Below are positions 56,677 to 64,000 of a stretch of 64,000 bases of DNA, in pieces. Source of the DNA: Ancylothrix sp. D3o. Its GTDB lineage: Bacteria > Cyanobacteriota > Cyanobacteriia > Cyanobacteriales > Oscillatoriaceae. The stretch spans positions 124,001-188,000 of the forward strand of contig NZ_JAMXEX010000003.1 of NCBI RefSeq assembly GCF_025370775.1, read 5' to 3'. The stretch's first letter is position 1. Every line of letters starts with the position of its first letter. Position numbers and translations under genes: made by a program. The notes beneath the pieces were generated by a model that was given only the letters and a program-made list of their open reading frames with translations, had not been told where the DNA came from and made no database searches.

Positions 56677-56997
56677 TTAGATTTGAGTTGAAGCAGGAAG
56701 TTTTAATTTAACGAGGGACTTTTGTAGAACGCTGGGTTTAACACTTAACCAAACTTGGTTACGTTCGTCTTCCGTATAACCAACGACAACAGAACCCACA
56801 GAAGATCCTATTTCTGGATACATTTCTGGGGTCATAGATCCCGTATCCAGAAAATCGGTGATTTGAATGAGTCCCTTCACTTCTGCTTCTCCAATATCGA
56901 CAAAAACTCCAAAAGGAGTATGCGCTTCAACTACGCCATAGATTAATTTGCCAACTTGATATTTAGATTTGATTTTCGTCAATACTTCTTCTTTCAT
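56677..56997 (-). CDS. S1-domain RNA-binding protein, 106 aa
   Basis: The protein is one S1 domain: YQVGKLIYGVVEAHTPFGVFVDIGEAEVKGLIQITDF (13-49) followed by VGSVVVGYTEDERNQVWLSVKPS. It should bind RNA or single-stranded nucleic acid. It starts two bases after the stop codon of the 116-residue gene upstream, so the two are translated from one transcript. A small stand-alone S1 protein paired with an unknown partner may be a functional unit, for example toxin and antidote, but this is speculation. Confidence 0.85.
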   Translation of the reverse strand: MKEEVLTKIKSKYQVGKLIYGVVEAHTPFGVFVDIGEAEVKGLIQITDFLDTGSMTPEMYPEIGSSVGSVVVGYTEDERNQVWLSVKPSVLQKSLVKLKLPASTQI

Positions 56998-56999
56998 AA

Positions 57000-57350
57000 T
57001 TAACTTGGTTTTAGCACTCTAGGAAACTGATTCAATAAAGGAAACAAACTATGAGGCACTGCTAATTCGATACTTGGCCCTCCCTGATAGGCTCTTTCCA
57101 AGGGCTTAAAGATTTCATCATAAGTTTGTTTGTCTATTATAACCTCCAATATGCCTTGTTTGTAATGATTATTATATTCTTCTGCCAAACTTCTCGAAGT
57201 TGAGCCGGCAAAATAGCACTTGCCATCTGCGTAGGGAGGGTTTCTGGGAAAGTCTACGGCTTGAAAACCATCTTTTAGTAATTTTTCTGCTTTCCCTGGT
57301 TGAGGCGCTTTGTAAATTGTAACTGTTACCTCAAAACTAGCTTCTGTCAT
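57000..57350 (-). CDS. Hypothetical protein paired with the S1 protein
   Basis: The 116-residue protein reads EVTVTIYKAPQPGKAEKLLKDGFQAVDF, CYFAGSTSRSLAEEYNNHYKQGILEVIID and GGPSIELAVPHSLFPLLNQFP. The GF...FAGSTSRSLAEEY order is reminiscent of ADP-ribosyltransferase-like folds, without a proven catalytic triad. The gene is upstream of, and 2 bases from, the S1-domain gene. I do not recognise the family; a toxin or a modifying enzyme is possible. Confidence 0.65.
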   Translation of the reverse strand: MTEASFEVTVTIYKAPQPGKAEKLLKDGFQAVDFPRNPPYADGKCYFAGSTSRSLAEEYNNHYKQGILEVIIDKQTYDEIFKPLERAYQGGPSIELAVPHSLFPLLNQFPRVLKPS

Positions 57351-57375
57351 TTTATAATAAAGTTATATACCGATT

Positions 57376-57939
57376 TTATTCAAGCAGCCAGTCAAATAAA
57401 TTGCCGATTGTTAGTCGCAGTTCGTCAGCAAAACATGGCGCCGGTAATAAATCTGCCGGTTCTTCAAAAACTTCTGGCTGTTGTTTTGGTTTAAAAACAA
57501 AGATAGAGCGCTCTTCAGGATCAATCAGCCATCCCATTTGTGTATCATATTTCAAACAATGGAGAATTTTTTTTGTAACTTTCGTTTGGCTTTGATCTGG
57601 CGATAAAATTTCAATCACCCAATCAGGAGAAAGTGAAAATGTATTAGCAACTTCCCCAGTTTCACTACGGGGGATTCTTTCGTTAAGAAAAACCGACACA
57701 TCCGGCACAATAGAAATTCCCCCAAAGGTGCAGCGGAGTTCTGAAAAAGCTCGTGCGATGCGTTTAGGCTTAAGCACTGCATTGATAGCTGTAATAAGTT
57801 CACCTCGAATTGCGCTATGCTTTCCTTGTGGCATAGGTTTATGGATAATTTGTCCGTCGATATACTCACTGGCTGGTTTTGTTTCTTTGAGTTTCATAAA
57901 CTCTTCTAAACTCAATGTTTTTGATGGCGTTTGTACCAT
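57376..57939 (-). CDS. Uma2 family endonuclease-like protein (DUF820)
   Basis: The 187-residue protein has the Uma2 layout: LSLEEFMKLKETKPASEYIDGQIIHKPMP (8-36), GKHSAIRGELITAIN, GISIVPDVSVFL (metal-binding Asp), LSPDWVIEILSPDQSQTK (Glu-x-Leu core), KILHCLKYDTQMGWLIDPEERSIFVF. This PD-(D/E)XK-type family is very common in cyanobacteria and of unknown biological role. The ATG at 57939 has AGAGGTG eight bases upstream. Its last 66 bases are copied at 56561-56626. Confidence 0.9.
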   Translation of the reverse strand: MVQTPSKTLSLEEFMKLKETKPASEYIDGQIIHKPMPQGKHSAIRGELITAINAVLKPKRIARAFSELRCTFGGISIVPDVSVFLNERIPRSETGEVANTFSLSPDWVIEILSPDQSQTKVTKKILHCLKYDTQMGWLIDPEERSIFVFKPKQQPEVFEEPADLLPAPCFADELRLTIGNLFDWLLE

Positions 57940-58025
57940 TTGAACACCTCTAGTAGGATTCATATAAAATTAGGTTTAGGGGAGTAATACTTTATTATTA
58001 CTAATAGAGCTTATAAATTCATTCT

Positions 58026-58505
58026 CTATAACAATAAGCAACTCTTGTCGCCATTTAAGGCTAAAAATGTTTCGGTGCCGGTGTAAATAATGTTTATTTG
58101 CCCTCCGAACACATCATCAATTGCTAAAAAATTTTTCCCCTCAACCTCCTCAAATTCACATCCCGCTATTGCTCTACAAATTCTTCCTATTTCAACATAA
58201 TTAGCAGTATCTATTTGCTCAACGCCAAGTATTCGGATAAACAAATAAGGCCAATCATTTACAAAAGAAGAATTAGCTTTAATTTCCTGTGGCAACCAAC
58301 AAGCATCCCATTGAATTGCTAAAGTTACAGCTTGAGCATACCCAACATTATAGAAAATGCCTATCCAGTAAGAATCATGGAGCGTATATTTTTGATTAAA
58401 AGCTCTAAAAGACATCTGCTTACCTTGATGCCAAGGTAAAAGCTCGTCCACCAATCCTTGATAAAGCCAGTTTGGGAAAAAACTATCAGCCACACTCTTT
58501 ACCAA
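58026..58505 (-). CDS. Hypothetical protein, 159 aa (immunity-like appearance)
   Basis: The protein contains WLYQGLVDELLPWHQGKQMSFRAFNQKYTLHDSYWIGIFYNVGYAQAVTLAIQWDACWLPQEI and ends with FLALNGDKSCLLL. It is aromatic-rich, acidic and soluble, with no known motif. The LHDSYWIGIF and DWPYLFIR segments look conserved-type. Such Trp-rich single-domain proteins occur among immunity proteins of polymorphic toxins, but no toxin gene is beside it. Family not recognised. Confidence 0.6.
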   Translation of the reverse strand: MVKSVADSFFPNWLYQGLVDELLPWHQGKQMSFRAFNQKYTLHDSYWIGIFYNVGYAQAVTLAIQWDACWLPQEIKANSSFVNDWPYLFIRILGVEQIDTANYVEIGRICRAIAGCEFEEVEGKNFLAIDDVFGGQINIIYTGTETFLALNGDKSCLLL

Positions 58506-58642
58506 AACGCAACATAGAAGTAAAATTCACCGATTTTTTTATTACTAACAAAATTTCCCAAAAAAACCACCTTTACTTTTGCAAAAATTTTAAATTTTGA
58601 GTTTCATGCCTCAACTCAACCTACACAGAATGCTTATTCTAG

Positions 58643-59065
58643 CTATTCTCCTGAACGCATTTGCAAAAACTCATCTGGTGTAACTATTTGTACGCTGCGA
58701 AAGGGGTTGAGTACCAACAAATCCCGATCACCGGTAATAATATACTCTGCGCCTCCACTAAGCGCCAGTTCTAAAATTTTGTCATCTTTCGGATCGCGGC
58801 ACTCTTGAACTTTTTCGACCAATTCAACTAATACTGAGCGCTCTACCAAAGCCTCTAAAAACTCTTCTCTCTCTTCCCTAGTTAAGTAACGATTGAATTT
58901 TTCCCGTCCGAGAACATCGTTCAACTCTTCTAGCAACTCAACAGATAACAATATTTCACCATTTTGTAAGGCATATCGAAAAGCTCTCGCAGGCATTCCT
59001 GTCTCGAACAACAACGCACTGATAATTACGTTTGTGTCAACCACATAGCGTACTTTACTACTCAT
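58643..59065 (-). CDS. PIN-domain toxin (PIN family, VapC-like)
   Basis: The 140-residue protein is of the group annotated as putative toxin-antitoxin system toxin component, PIN family: VRYVVDTNVIISALLF (5-20) with the first catalytic Asp, ELLEELNDVLGREKFNRYL and the acidic pair CRDPKDDKILELALSGGAEYIITGDRDLLVL. These residues bind Mg for RNase activity. The ATG overlaps the antitoxin gene by 8 bases, a translational coupling typical of toxin-antitoxin pairs. Confidence 0.9.
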   Translation of the reverse strand: MSSKVRYVVDTNVIISALLFETGMPARAFRYALQNGEILLSVELLEELNDVLGREKFNRYLTREEREEFLEALVERSVLVELVEKVQECRDPKDDKILELALSGGAEYIITGDRDLLVLNPFRSVQIVTPDEFLQMRSGE

Positions 59066-59282
59066 TCAAAATTGAATCCAAAATTTCCGATGTTAATCCC
59101 CGTGCTTGTGTTTTCTGGCTAATATCACTCATCACCTCTTCAAGACTTCTCTTTTGGCGCGTCGCTTCCGAAAGTTTAACACTCAGCAATGCCTCCAACT
59201 TCCGCCGTTCTTCCTCAGAAACAGATTCAAAAATACGCGCTGCCTCAGCATTAACACGAATAGTAATTGTTTTCGTTTCCAT
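59058..59282 (-). CDS. Antitoxin partner of the PIN toxin
   Basis: The 74-residue protein METKTITIRVNAEAARIFESVSEEERRKLEALLSVKLSEATRQKRSLEEVMSDIS has an N-terminal beta strand and helices like a ribbon-helix-helix DNA-binding antitoxin, and a C-terminal tail that could wrap the toxin. The ATG at 59282 is chosen because ITIRV then begins at the N-terminus, as in the family. It precedes the toxin and overlaps it by 8 bases. Confidence 0.8.
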   Translation of the reverse strand: METKTITIRVNAEAARIFESVSEEERRKLEALLSVKLSEATRQKRSLEEVMSDISQKTQARGLTSEILDSILNE

Positions 59283-59393
59283 CTTCACCACTTTTAACCC
59301 TAATAATTGCCATCCTAACCGAAAAGTAGGGGCGGTGACGATTGGCACGCCCGCCCCTAACCTCAATCATTAACCTTTTTTATCTAACCAAAA

Positions 59394-62300
59394 TCAACCT
59401 CCCCCAATTCTCGAAACATCACGGACATTTTGCTCAAACGCCGCAGTCAACGCCTCATCACCACTCAAACCAGACGCCAACGCACCCTTAATAGCCTGCA
59501 AAACCCGCTTATAATCACGAGGCATCACCTTAACAAAAACCCCTACCATCGCCTCCCAATTCGCCAAAACACGAGCACCCTTAGCACTCTTCGTGTACTC
59601 AACGTGCTTCTCAATCATCTGACGAACTGTAGCAATCTCTTCGGGATCTTCCAACTTTTCTAGATCCGACATCGCCGTATTGCAGCGCGTCGCAAAATCT
59701 CCCGCCTCATCAAGGATATAAGCAACACCGCCACTCATCCCCGCCGCGAAATTGCGACCAGTCGGGCCCAGCACCACAACCTTACCGCCGGTCATATACT
59801 CACAGCCGTGATCACCCACAGCCTCGACAACCGTATTCACCCCAGAGTTGCGAACACAGAAACGTTCACCGGCCATCCCATTAATATATACCTCACCACT
59901 TGTAGCCCCATACAAAGCCACATTGCCGATGATAATATTCTCCTCAGCCGCAAACGTCGAAGCCGCAGATGGATAGACAATAATCTTGCCACCACTCAAC
60001 CCCTTACCCACATAATCATTCGCATCCCCCTCAAGTTCCAGCGTCACACCCTTTGGTACAAACGCCCCAAAACTTTGACCGGCACTACCTTGGAAATGCA
60101 AATGCACCGTATCTTCTGGCAAACCATGCCAGTGACGCTTAGTAATCTCATTCCCCAAAATTGTACCCACAACTCGGTTCACATTCTTAATTGGCAGCGT
60201 CGCCTTCACTTTTTCACCGCTATCAATAGCCGGCTTACAAAGATCCAACAACACCGTCATATCCAGAGAATTTTCCAAACCGTGCTCTTGAGGAATTTGG
60301 CAGAACCGGCCCACCTCTGGCCCAACTTCCGGCTGATAAAGAATCTTTGAAAGGTCAATATTCTTAGCCTTCCAATGTTCCACAGCCTTCTTACTTTCCA
60401 GCACATCCGTCCGACCCACCATTTCACTCAGCGACCGGAAGCCAAGCTGCGCCATAATTTCCCGCAACTCCTGTGCTACAAACCGCATAAAATTCACAGC
60501 GTGCTCTGGTTCTCCCACAAAACTCTTCCGCAGTTCTGGGTTTTGCGTGGCAATCCCAGCCGGGCAAGTGTTAAGGTGGCACACTCGCATCATAATACAA
60601 CCAAGCGTCACCAGCGGAGCCGTCGAGAAACCAAACTCTTCTGCACCCAGCAAAGCAGCTATGGCTACATCGCGTCCTGTCTTCAGTTGACCATCAGTTT
60701 CCACAGCGATACGCGACCGCAGATTGTTCAAAACCAAAGTTTGATGCGTTTCGGCCAAACCCAACTCCCAAGGCAAACCGGCGTGTTTAATCGAGGTTTG
60801 CGGAGAGGCGCCGGTGCCACCATCATAACCAGAAATCAGCACCACATCAGCATGAGCCTTTGCCACACCGGCTGCAATAGTCCCCACCCCAACTTCCGAC
60901 ACCAGCTTAACGCTGATGCGGGCCTCACGGTTCGCATTCTTCAAATCGTGAATTAATTCGGCTAAGTCTTCAATGGAATAGATATCATGGTGCGGTGGCG
61001 GTGAAATCAAACCGACCCCAGGCGTAGAGTGGCGTACTTTAGCAATCCAAGGATACACCTTTGCCCCTGGCAATTGTCCGCCTTCACCGGGTTTTGCGCC
61101 TTGCGCCATTTTGATTTGAATTTCTTTTGCTTTGGAGAGATACAAACTCGTTACCCCAAACCGGCCAGACGCGACTTGTTTAATAGCGCTGTTTTTCGAG
61201 TCGCCGAATTCATTTGTCCAGGTATAGCGTTCAGCATCTTCGCCACCTTCGCCTGTGTTAGACTTACCACCGAGCCGGTTCATGGCTATAGCGAGGGTTT
61301 CGTGGGCTTCTTTGGAAATTGAACCGTAACTCATGGCGCCGGTTTTAAAGCGTTTGACAATGCTATCTATCGGTTCAACTTCCTCGATGGGGATGGGTTG
61401 CCGGTCTTTAAATTCCAGTAGCCCGCGTAAAGTGAAAAACTTTTTGCTTTGCTCATTAACGCCTTTGGCATATTGCTTATAGGCATCATAGCTGCCGGTT
61501 CTCACCGCCTTTTGCAACGCATGGATAGTTTCGGGACTAAACAAATGCGCCTCACCATCTTTGCGCCATTGGTATTCGCCACCAACATCGAGAGTATGAC
61601 CATTGGTAGGCCGGTCGGGGAAAGCGTGGGTATGGCGTAGAATGGCTTCTTGGGCGATTAGTTCGAGATCGGCGCCTTCTATACGCGAAGCAGTCCAGGT
61701 AAAGTATTTATCAATCACCGCTTGATTCAAACCGACAGCCTCAAAAATTTGAGCACCGCGATAGCTTTGGATGGTGGAAATACCAATTTTGGAAGCAACT
61801 TTAATCACGCCTTTGGTGGCGGACTTGATATAGTTTTTGCAGGCTGTTTTGAATTCAACATTAACCAGCAAGCCTTCGGCGATCATCTCACCAATAGTTT
61901 CAAAGGCGAGATAAGGGTTAATGGCGCCGCAACCATATCCGATCAGGGTAGCAAAGTGATGTACTTCTCGCGGTTCGCCTGATTCGAGAATAATGGCGAC
62001 GCGGGTACGAGTACCTTTGCGGATAAGATGATGATGTAAACCGGCCACTGCGAGTAAAGCAGGAATGGGTGCGTTATTTGCATCCATGTCTCTATCGGAA
62101 AGAATCAGGAGGTTAACCCCTTCTTCGATAGCTTTGTCTACACCCGCAAAAACGCCTTCTAAGACGGATTCAAGCCCTTTTACCCCATCTTTGGGGTTAA
62201 ACAAAATTGGGAATGTCTGAGACTTAAATGCCGGTTCGTTGATATATTTAAGTTTCAGCAGTTCTTCGTTGCTGAGAATGGGGCTTTTAAGTTCGATGAG

Positions 62301-63986
62301 ATGACAGCTTTCGGGTACAGGTTTGAGGAGGTTACGTTCTGAACCGATAGTTGTGATGGGGGAGGTAACGATTTCTTCGCGGATAGAGTCGATGGGGGGG
62401 TTGGTGACTTGAGCGAAAAGTTGTTTAAAGTAATCGTACAATAATTTGGGCCGGTCGGAGAGCACAGCCAGGGGAGTATCGGCGCCCATCGAACCAATAG
62501 CCTCAACGCCATCGCGGGCCATCGGGGTCAACAGTAACCGCAACGCCTCGAAGGTATAACCAAAGGCGGTTTGACGTTGAGTGAGGTTGAGGGATTGAGT
62601 TTCAGCGGCTTTCGGTGTCTCTGCCCCTACGGTAGATAAATCTAGTTTATGTTGATTGAGCCATTCACGGTAGGGCTGGGCGCTGACAATGTTGTGTTTA
62701 ATTTCTTCGTCGCTGATGATGCGTCCTTCTGCCATGTTAACAAGGAACATCCGACCAGGTTGTAACCGGCCCTTAAATGCGACTCTTTCTGGTTCAATGG
62801 GTAAAACGCCGGCCTCGGATGCCATAATTACTAAATCATCTTTGGTGACGTAGTAGCGAGAGGGGCGTAAACCGTTGCGGTCTAAGACTGCGCCCATCAT
62901 GGTACCATCGGTGAAAGCGATTGAGGCGGGGCCGTCCCAAGGTTCCATCAGGCAGGAGTGATATTCGTAGAAAGCTTTTTTCTCGTCACTCATCGACTCA
63001 TGGGCTGCCCAAGGTTCGGGTATCATCATCATCATGGCGTGAGGTAAGGAGCGACCGGCCAAGACGAGCAGTTCGAGGGCGTTGTCAAAAATTAGGGAGT
63101 CGCTACCATCGATGTTGATGACAGGTTTAATTTTTTTGATGTCTTCGCCAAAAAGTTCAGATTCAAAAAGCGACTGACGGGCGTGCATCCAGTTGATGTT
63201 ACCACGCAGGGTATTGATTTCGCCGTTGTGGGCAATGTAGCGGTAAGGGTGCGAACGTTCCCAACTGGGGAAAGTGTTGGTACTAAAGCGAGAGTGAACT
63301 AAACCAAGGGCGCTTTCCATGTCAGGATCGCGCAAGTCGGGGTAATATTCGCCTACTTGCACCGGCATCAGCATCCCTTTATAAACCATTGTACGGGCTG
63401 AGAGGCTGGAGGGATACCAGTACGAGTCAATTTTGGTGTTGCGGATATGGGTGTGGGAGAGTTTGCGGATGACGTATAATTTACGCTCAAAAGCCAAATC
63501 ATCAACAAGATCCGGGTTACGTTGAATGAAAACTTGGCGCATGAACGGTTCACTAGCTTTAGCGGTATTGCCTAAAGTAGAGTTATCGGTAGGAACATCA
63601 CGCCAGCCGATGACTTTTTGACCTTCATCTGCGACAATTTTTTCAAAGACTGCGGCACTTTTTTGACGTTCTTCGGCATGAGGTGAAGTGTAGATCATGC
63701 CGACGCCATAGTGACCGGGTTCGGGTAAACTAAAGCCTAAAGGTGCAGTGACTTTTTTGAGAAATGTATGGGGAACTTGAATTAAAATTCCTGCGCCGTC
63801 GCCGGTATTTTTTTCACAACCGCAGGCGCCGCGATGGTCTAAATTTAAAAGTATGGTAAGAGCTTGTTCAACAATAGAGTGAGATTTTTGGCCTTTTTGA
63901 TGGACGATAAACCCGACACCGCAAGCATCATGTTCAAATTGAGGATCGTAGAGTCCCTGAGAAAGGGGAAATTGAGTATTGTTCAT
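59394..63986 (-). CDS. gltB: Glutamate synthase large subunit GltB (NAD(P)H type)
   Basis: The 1530-residue enzyme begins with a propeptide of about 21 residues and the glutaminase nucleophile C22 (HDACGVGF). A central domain, the FMN-binding synthase domain ([23 protein letters not shown]) and the [3Fe-4S] motif [17 protein letters not shown] follow, then a C-terminal GXGXG beta-helix (about 1250-1500). The [26 protein letters not shown] segment matches the bacterial NADPH type rather than ferredoxin-dependent GlsF. It makes two glutamates from glutamine and 2-oxoglutarate with GltD. The ATG at 63986 lies 14 bases from the end of the window. Confidence 0.97.
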   Translation of the reverse strand: MNNTQFPLSQGLYDPQFEHDACGVGFIVHQKGQKSHSIVEQALTILLNLDHRGACGCEKNTGDGAGILIQVPHTFLKKVTAPLGFSLPEPGHYGVGMIYTSPHAEERQKSAAVFEKIVADEGQKVIGWRDVPTDNSTLGNTAKASEPFMRQVFIQRNPDLVDDLAFERKLYVIRKLSHTHIRNTKIDSYWYPSSLSARTMVYKGMLMPVQVGEYYPDLRDPDMESALGLVHSRFSTNTFPSWERSHPYRYIAHNGEINTLRGNINWMHARQSLFESELFGEDIKKIKPVINIDGSDSLIFDNALELLVLAGRSLPHAMMMMIPEPWAAHESMSDEKKAFYEYHSCLMEPWDGPASIAFTDGTMMGAVLDRNGLRPSRYYVTKDDLVIMASEAGVLPIEPERVAFKGRLQPGRMFLVNMAEGRIISDEEIKHNIVSAQPYREWLNQHKLDLSTVGAETPKAAETQSLNLTQRQTAFGYTFEALRLLLTPMARDGVEAIGSMGADTPLAVLSDRPKLLYDYFKQLFAQVTNPPIDSIREEIVTSPITTIGSERNLLKPVPESCHLIELKSPILSNEELLKLKYINEPAFKSQTFPILFNPKDGVKGLESVLEGVFAGVDKAIEEGVNLLILSDRDMDANNAPIPALLAVAGLHHHLIRKGTRTRVAIILESGEPREVHHFATLIGYGCGAINPYLAFETIGEMIAEGLLVNVEFKTACKNYIKSATKGVIKVASKIGISTIQSYRGAQIFEAVGLNQAVIDKYFTWTASRIEGADLELIAQEAILRHTHAFPDRPTNGHTLDVGGEYQWRKDGEAHLFSPETIHALQKAVRTGSYDAYKQYAKGVNEQSKKFFTLRGLLEFKDRQPIPIEEVEPIDSIVKRFKTGAMSYGSISKEAHETLAIAMNRLGGKSNTGEGGEDAERYTWTNEFGDSKNSAIKQVASGRFGVTSLYLSKAKEIQIKMAQGAKPGEGGQLPGAKVYPWIAKVRHSTPGVGLISPPPHHDIYSIEDLAELIHDLKNANREARISVKLVSEVGVGTIAAGVAKAHADVVLISGYDGGTGASPQTSIKHAGLPWELGLAETHQTLVLNNLRSRIAVETDGQLKTGRDVAIAALLGAEEFGFSTAPLVTLGCIMMRVCHLNTCPAGIATQNPELRKSFVGEPEHAVNFMRFVAQELREIMAQLGFRSLSEMVGRTDVLESKKAVEHWKAKNIDLSKILYQPEVGPEVGRFCQIPQEHGLENSLDMTVLLDLCKPAIDSGEKVKATLPIKNVNRVVGTILGNEITKRHWHGLPEDTVHLHFQGSAGQSFGAFVPKGVTLELEGDANDYVGKGLSGGKIIVYPSAASTFAAEENIIIGNVALYGATSGEVYINGMAGERFCVRNSGVNTVVEAVGDHGCEYMTGGKVVVLGPTGRNFAAGMSGGVAYILDEAGDFATRCNTAMSDLEKLEDPEEIATVRQMIEKHVEYTKSAKGARVLANWEAMVGVFVKVMPRDYKRVLQAIKGALASGLSGDEALTAAFEQNVRDVSRIGGG

Positions 63987-64000
63987 TAGTGCGTATGTTG

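Noticed and set aside
59808-60956. Long plus-strand frames (180 and 193 residues) antisense to gltB
   Set aside because: His/Thr/Arg-rich mirror of gltB codons; gltB is unmistakable on the minus strand.

Overview
The window reads as part of a cyanobacterial chromosome, most likely a filamentous member of the Oscillatoriales type. The reasons are a HetZ-type protein, several cyanobacteria-typical families (DUF4058, Uma2, DUF3891, pentapeptide repeats, SLH and RTX proteins), short tandem repeats and palindromic intergenic repeats, and moderate GC. The hexamer ACCGGC/GCCGGT is strikingly common, while the HIP1 octamer GCGATCGC was not noticed. No rRNA, tRNA, CRISPR array, insertion sequence or prophage was recognised.

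Layout. 1-9.8 kb: two GT4 glycosyltransferases, small unknown genes, a membrane acetyltransferase of the COG4299 type, a PHP-domain hydrolase, HetZ-like and a YrdC/Sua5 protein. 9.8-15.7 kb: class I DAHP synthase, a Tat-exported serine hydrolase, a NADAR protein, and an enolase-superfamily epimerase paired with a DUF1611 protein, which resembles the DgcA/DgcN D-glutamate pair. 15.8-25.3 kb: an alpha-glucan block, with a GH13 enzyme divergent from glgE, treS-maltokinase fusion and glgB. These three form a near-complete GlgE pathway from trehalose through maltose and maltose-1-phosphate to branched glucan, closed by a strong terminator.

25.3-39.1 kb: DUF4058, a giant secreted 5'-nucleotidase-type protein with RTX repeats, an SLH plus phosphodiester-glycosidase protein, an SDR, a YihY/BrkB membrane protein, and a BON-domain protein followed by a 1036-residue membrane protein. 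The last five repeats of that protein recur at exactly 98 residues. 39.6-50.2 kb: DUF2294, a response regulator, a Dps with altered ferroxidase ligands, small stress-type or envelope genes, a formaldehyde-detoxification pair (class III ADH and S-formylglutathione hydrolase), a prohibitin-like SPFH protein, an ABC-F ATPase and a TenA.

50.3-64 kb: a type II restriction-modification pair behind an RlmL-like gene, cyclophilin, a pentapeptide protein, and the NAD(P)H-type glutamate synthase genes gltB and gltD. These two are separated by about 3 kb of small accessory genes: a PIN toxin-antitoxin pair, Uma2 plus a duplicated Uma2 tail, an S1-domain protein and unknowns.

Most notable: (i) the methyltransferase closely resembles YhdJ (ATGCAT), and no ATGCAT was found when the whole 64 kb was read by eye, against about 16 expected by chance; (ii) the BON and 98-residue-repeat membrane protein pair has no assigned function; (iii) the GlgE pathway is linked to an extra GH13 enzyme.
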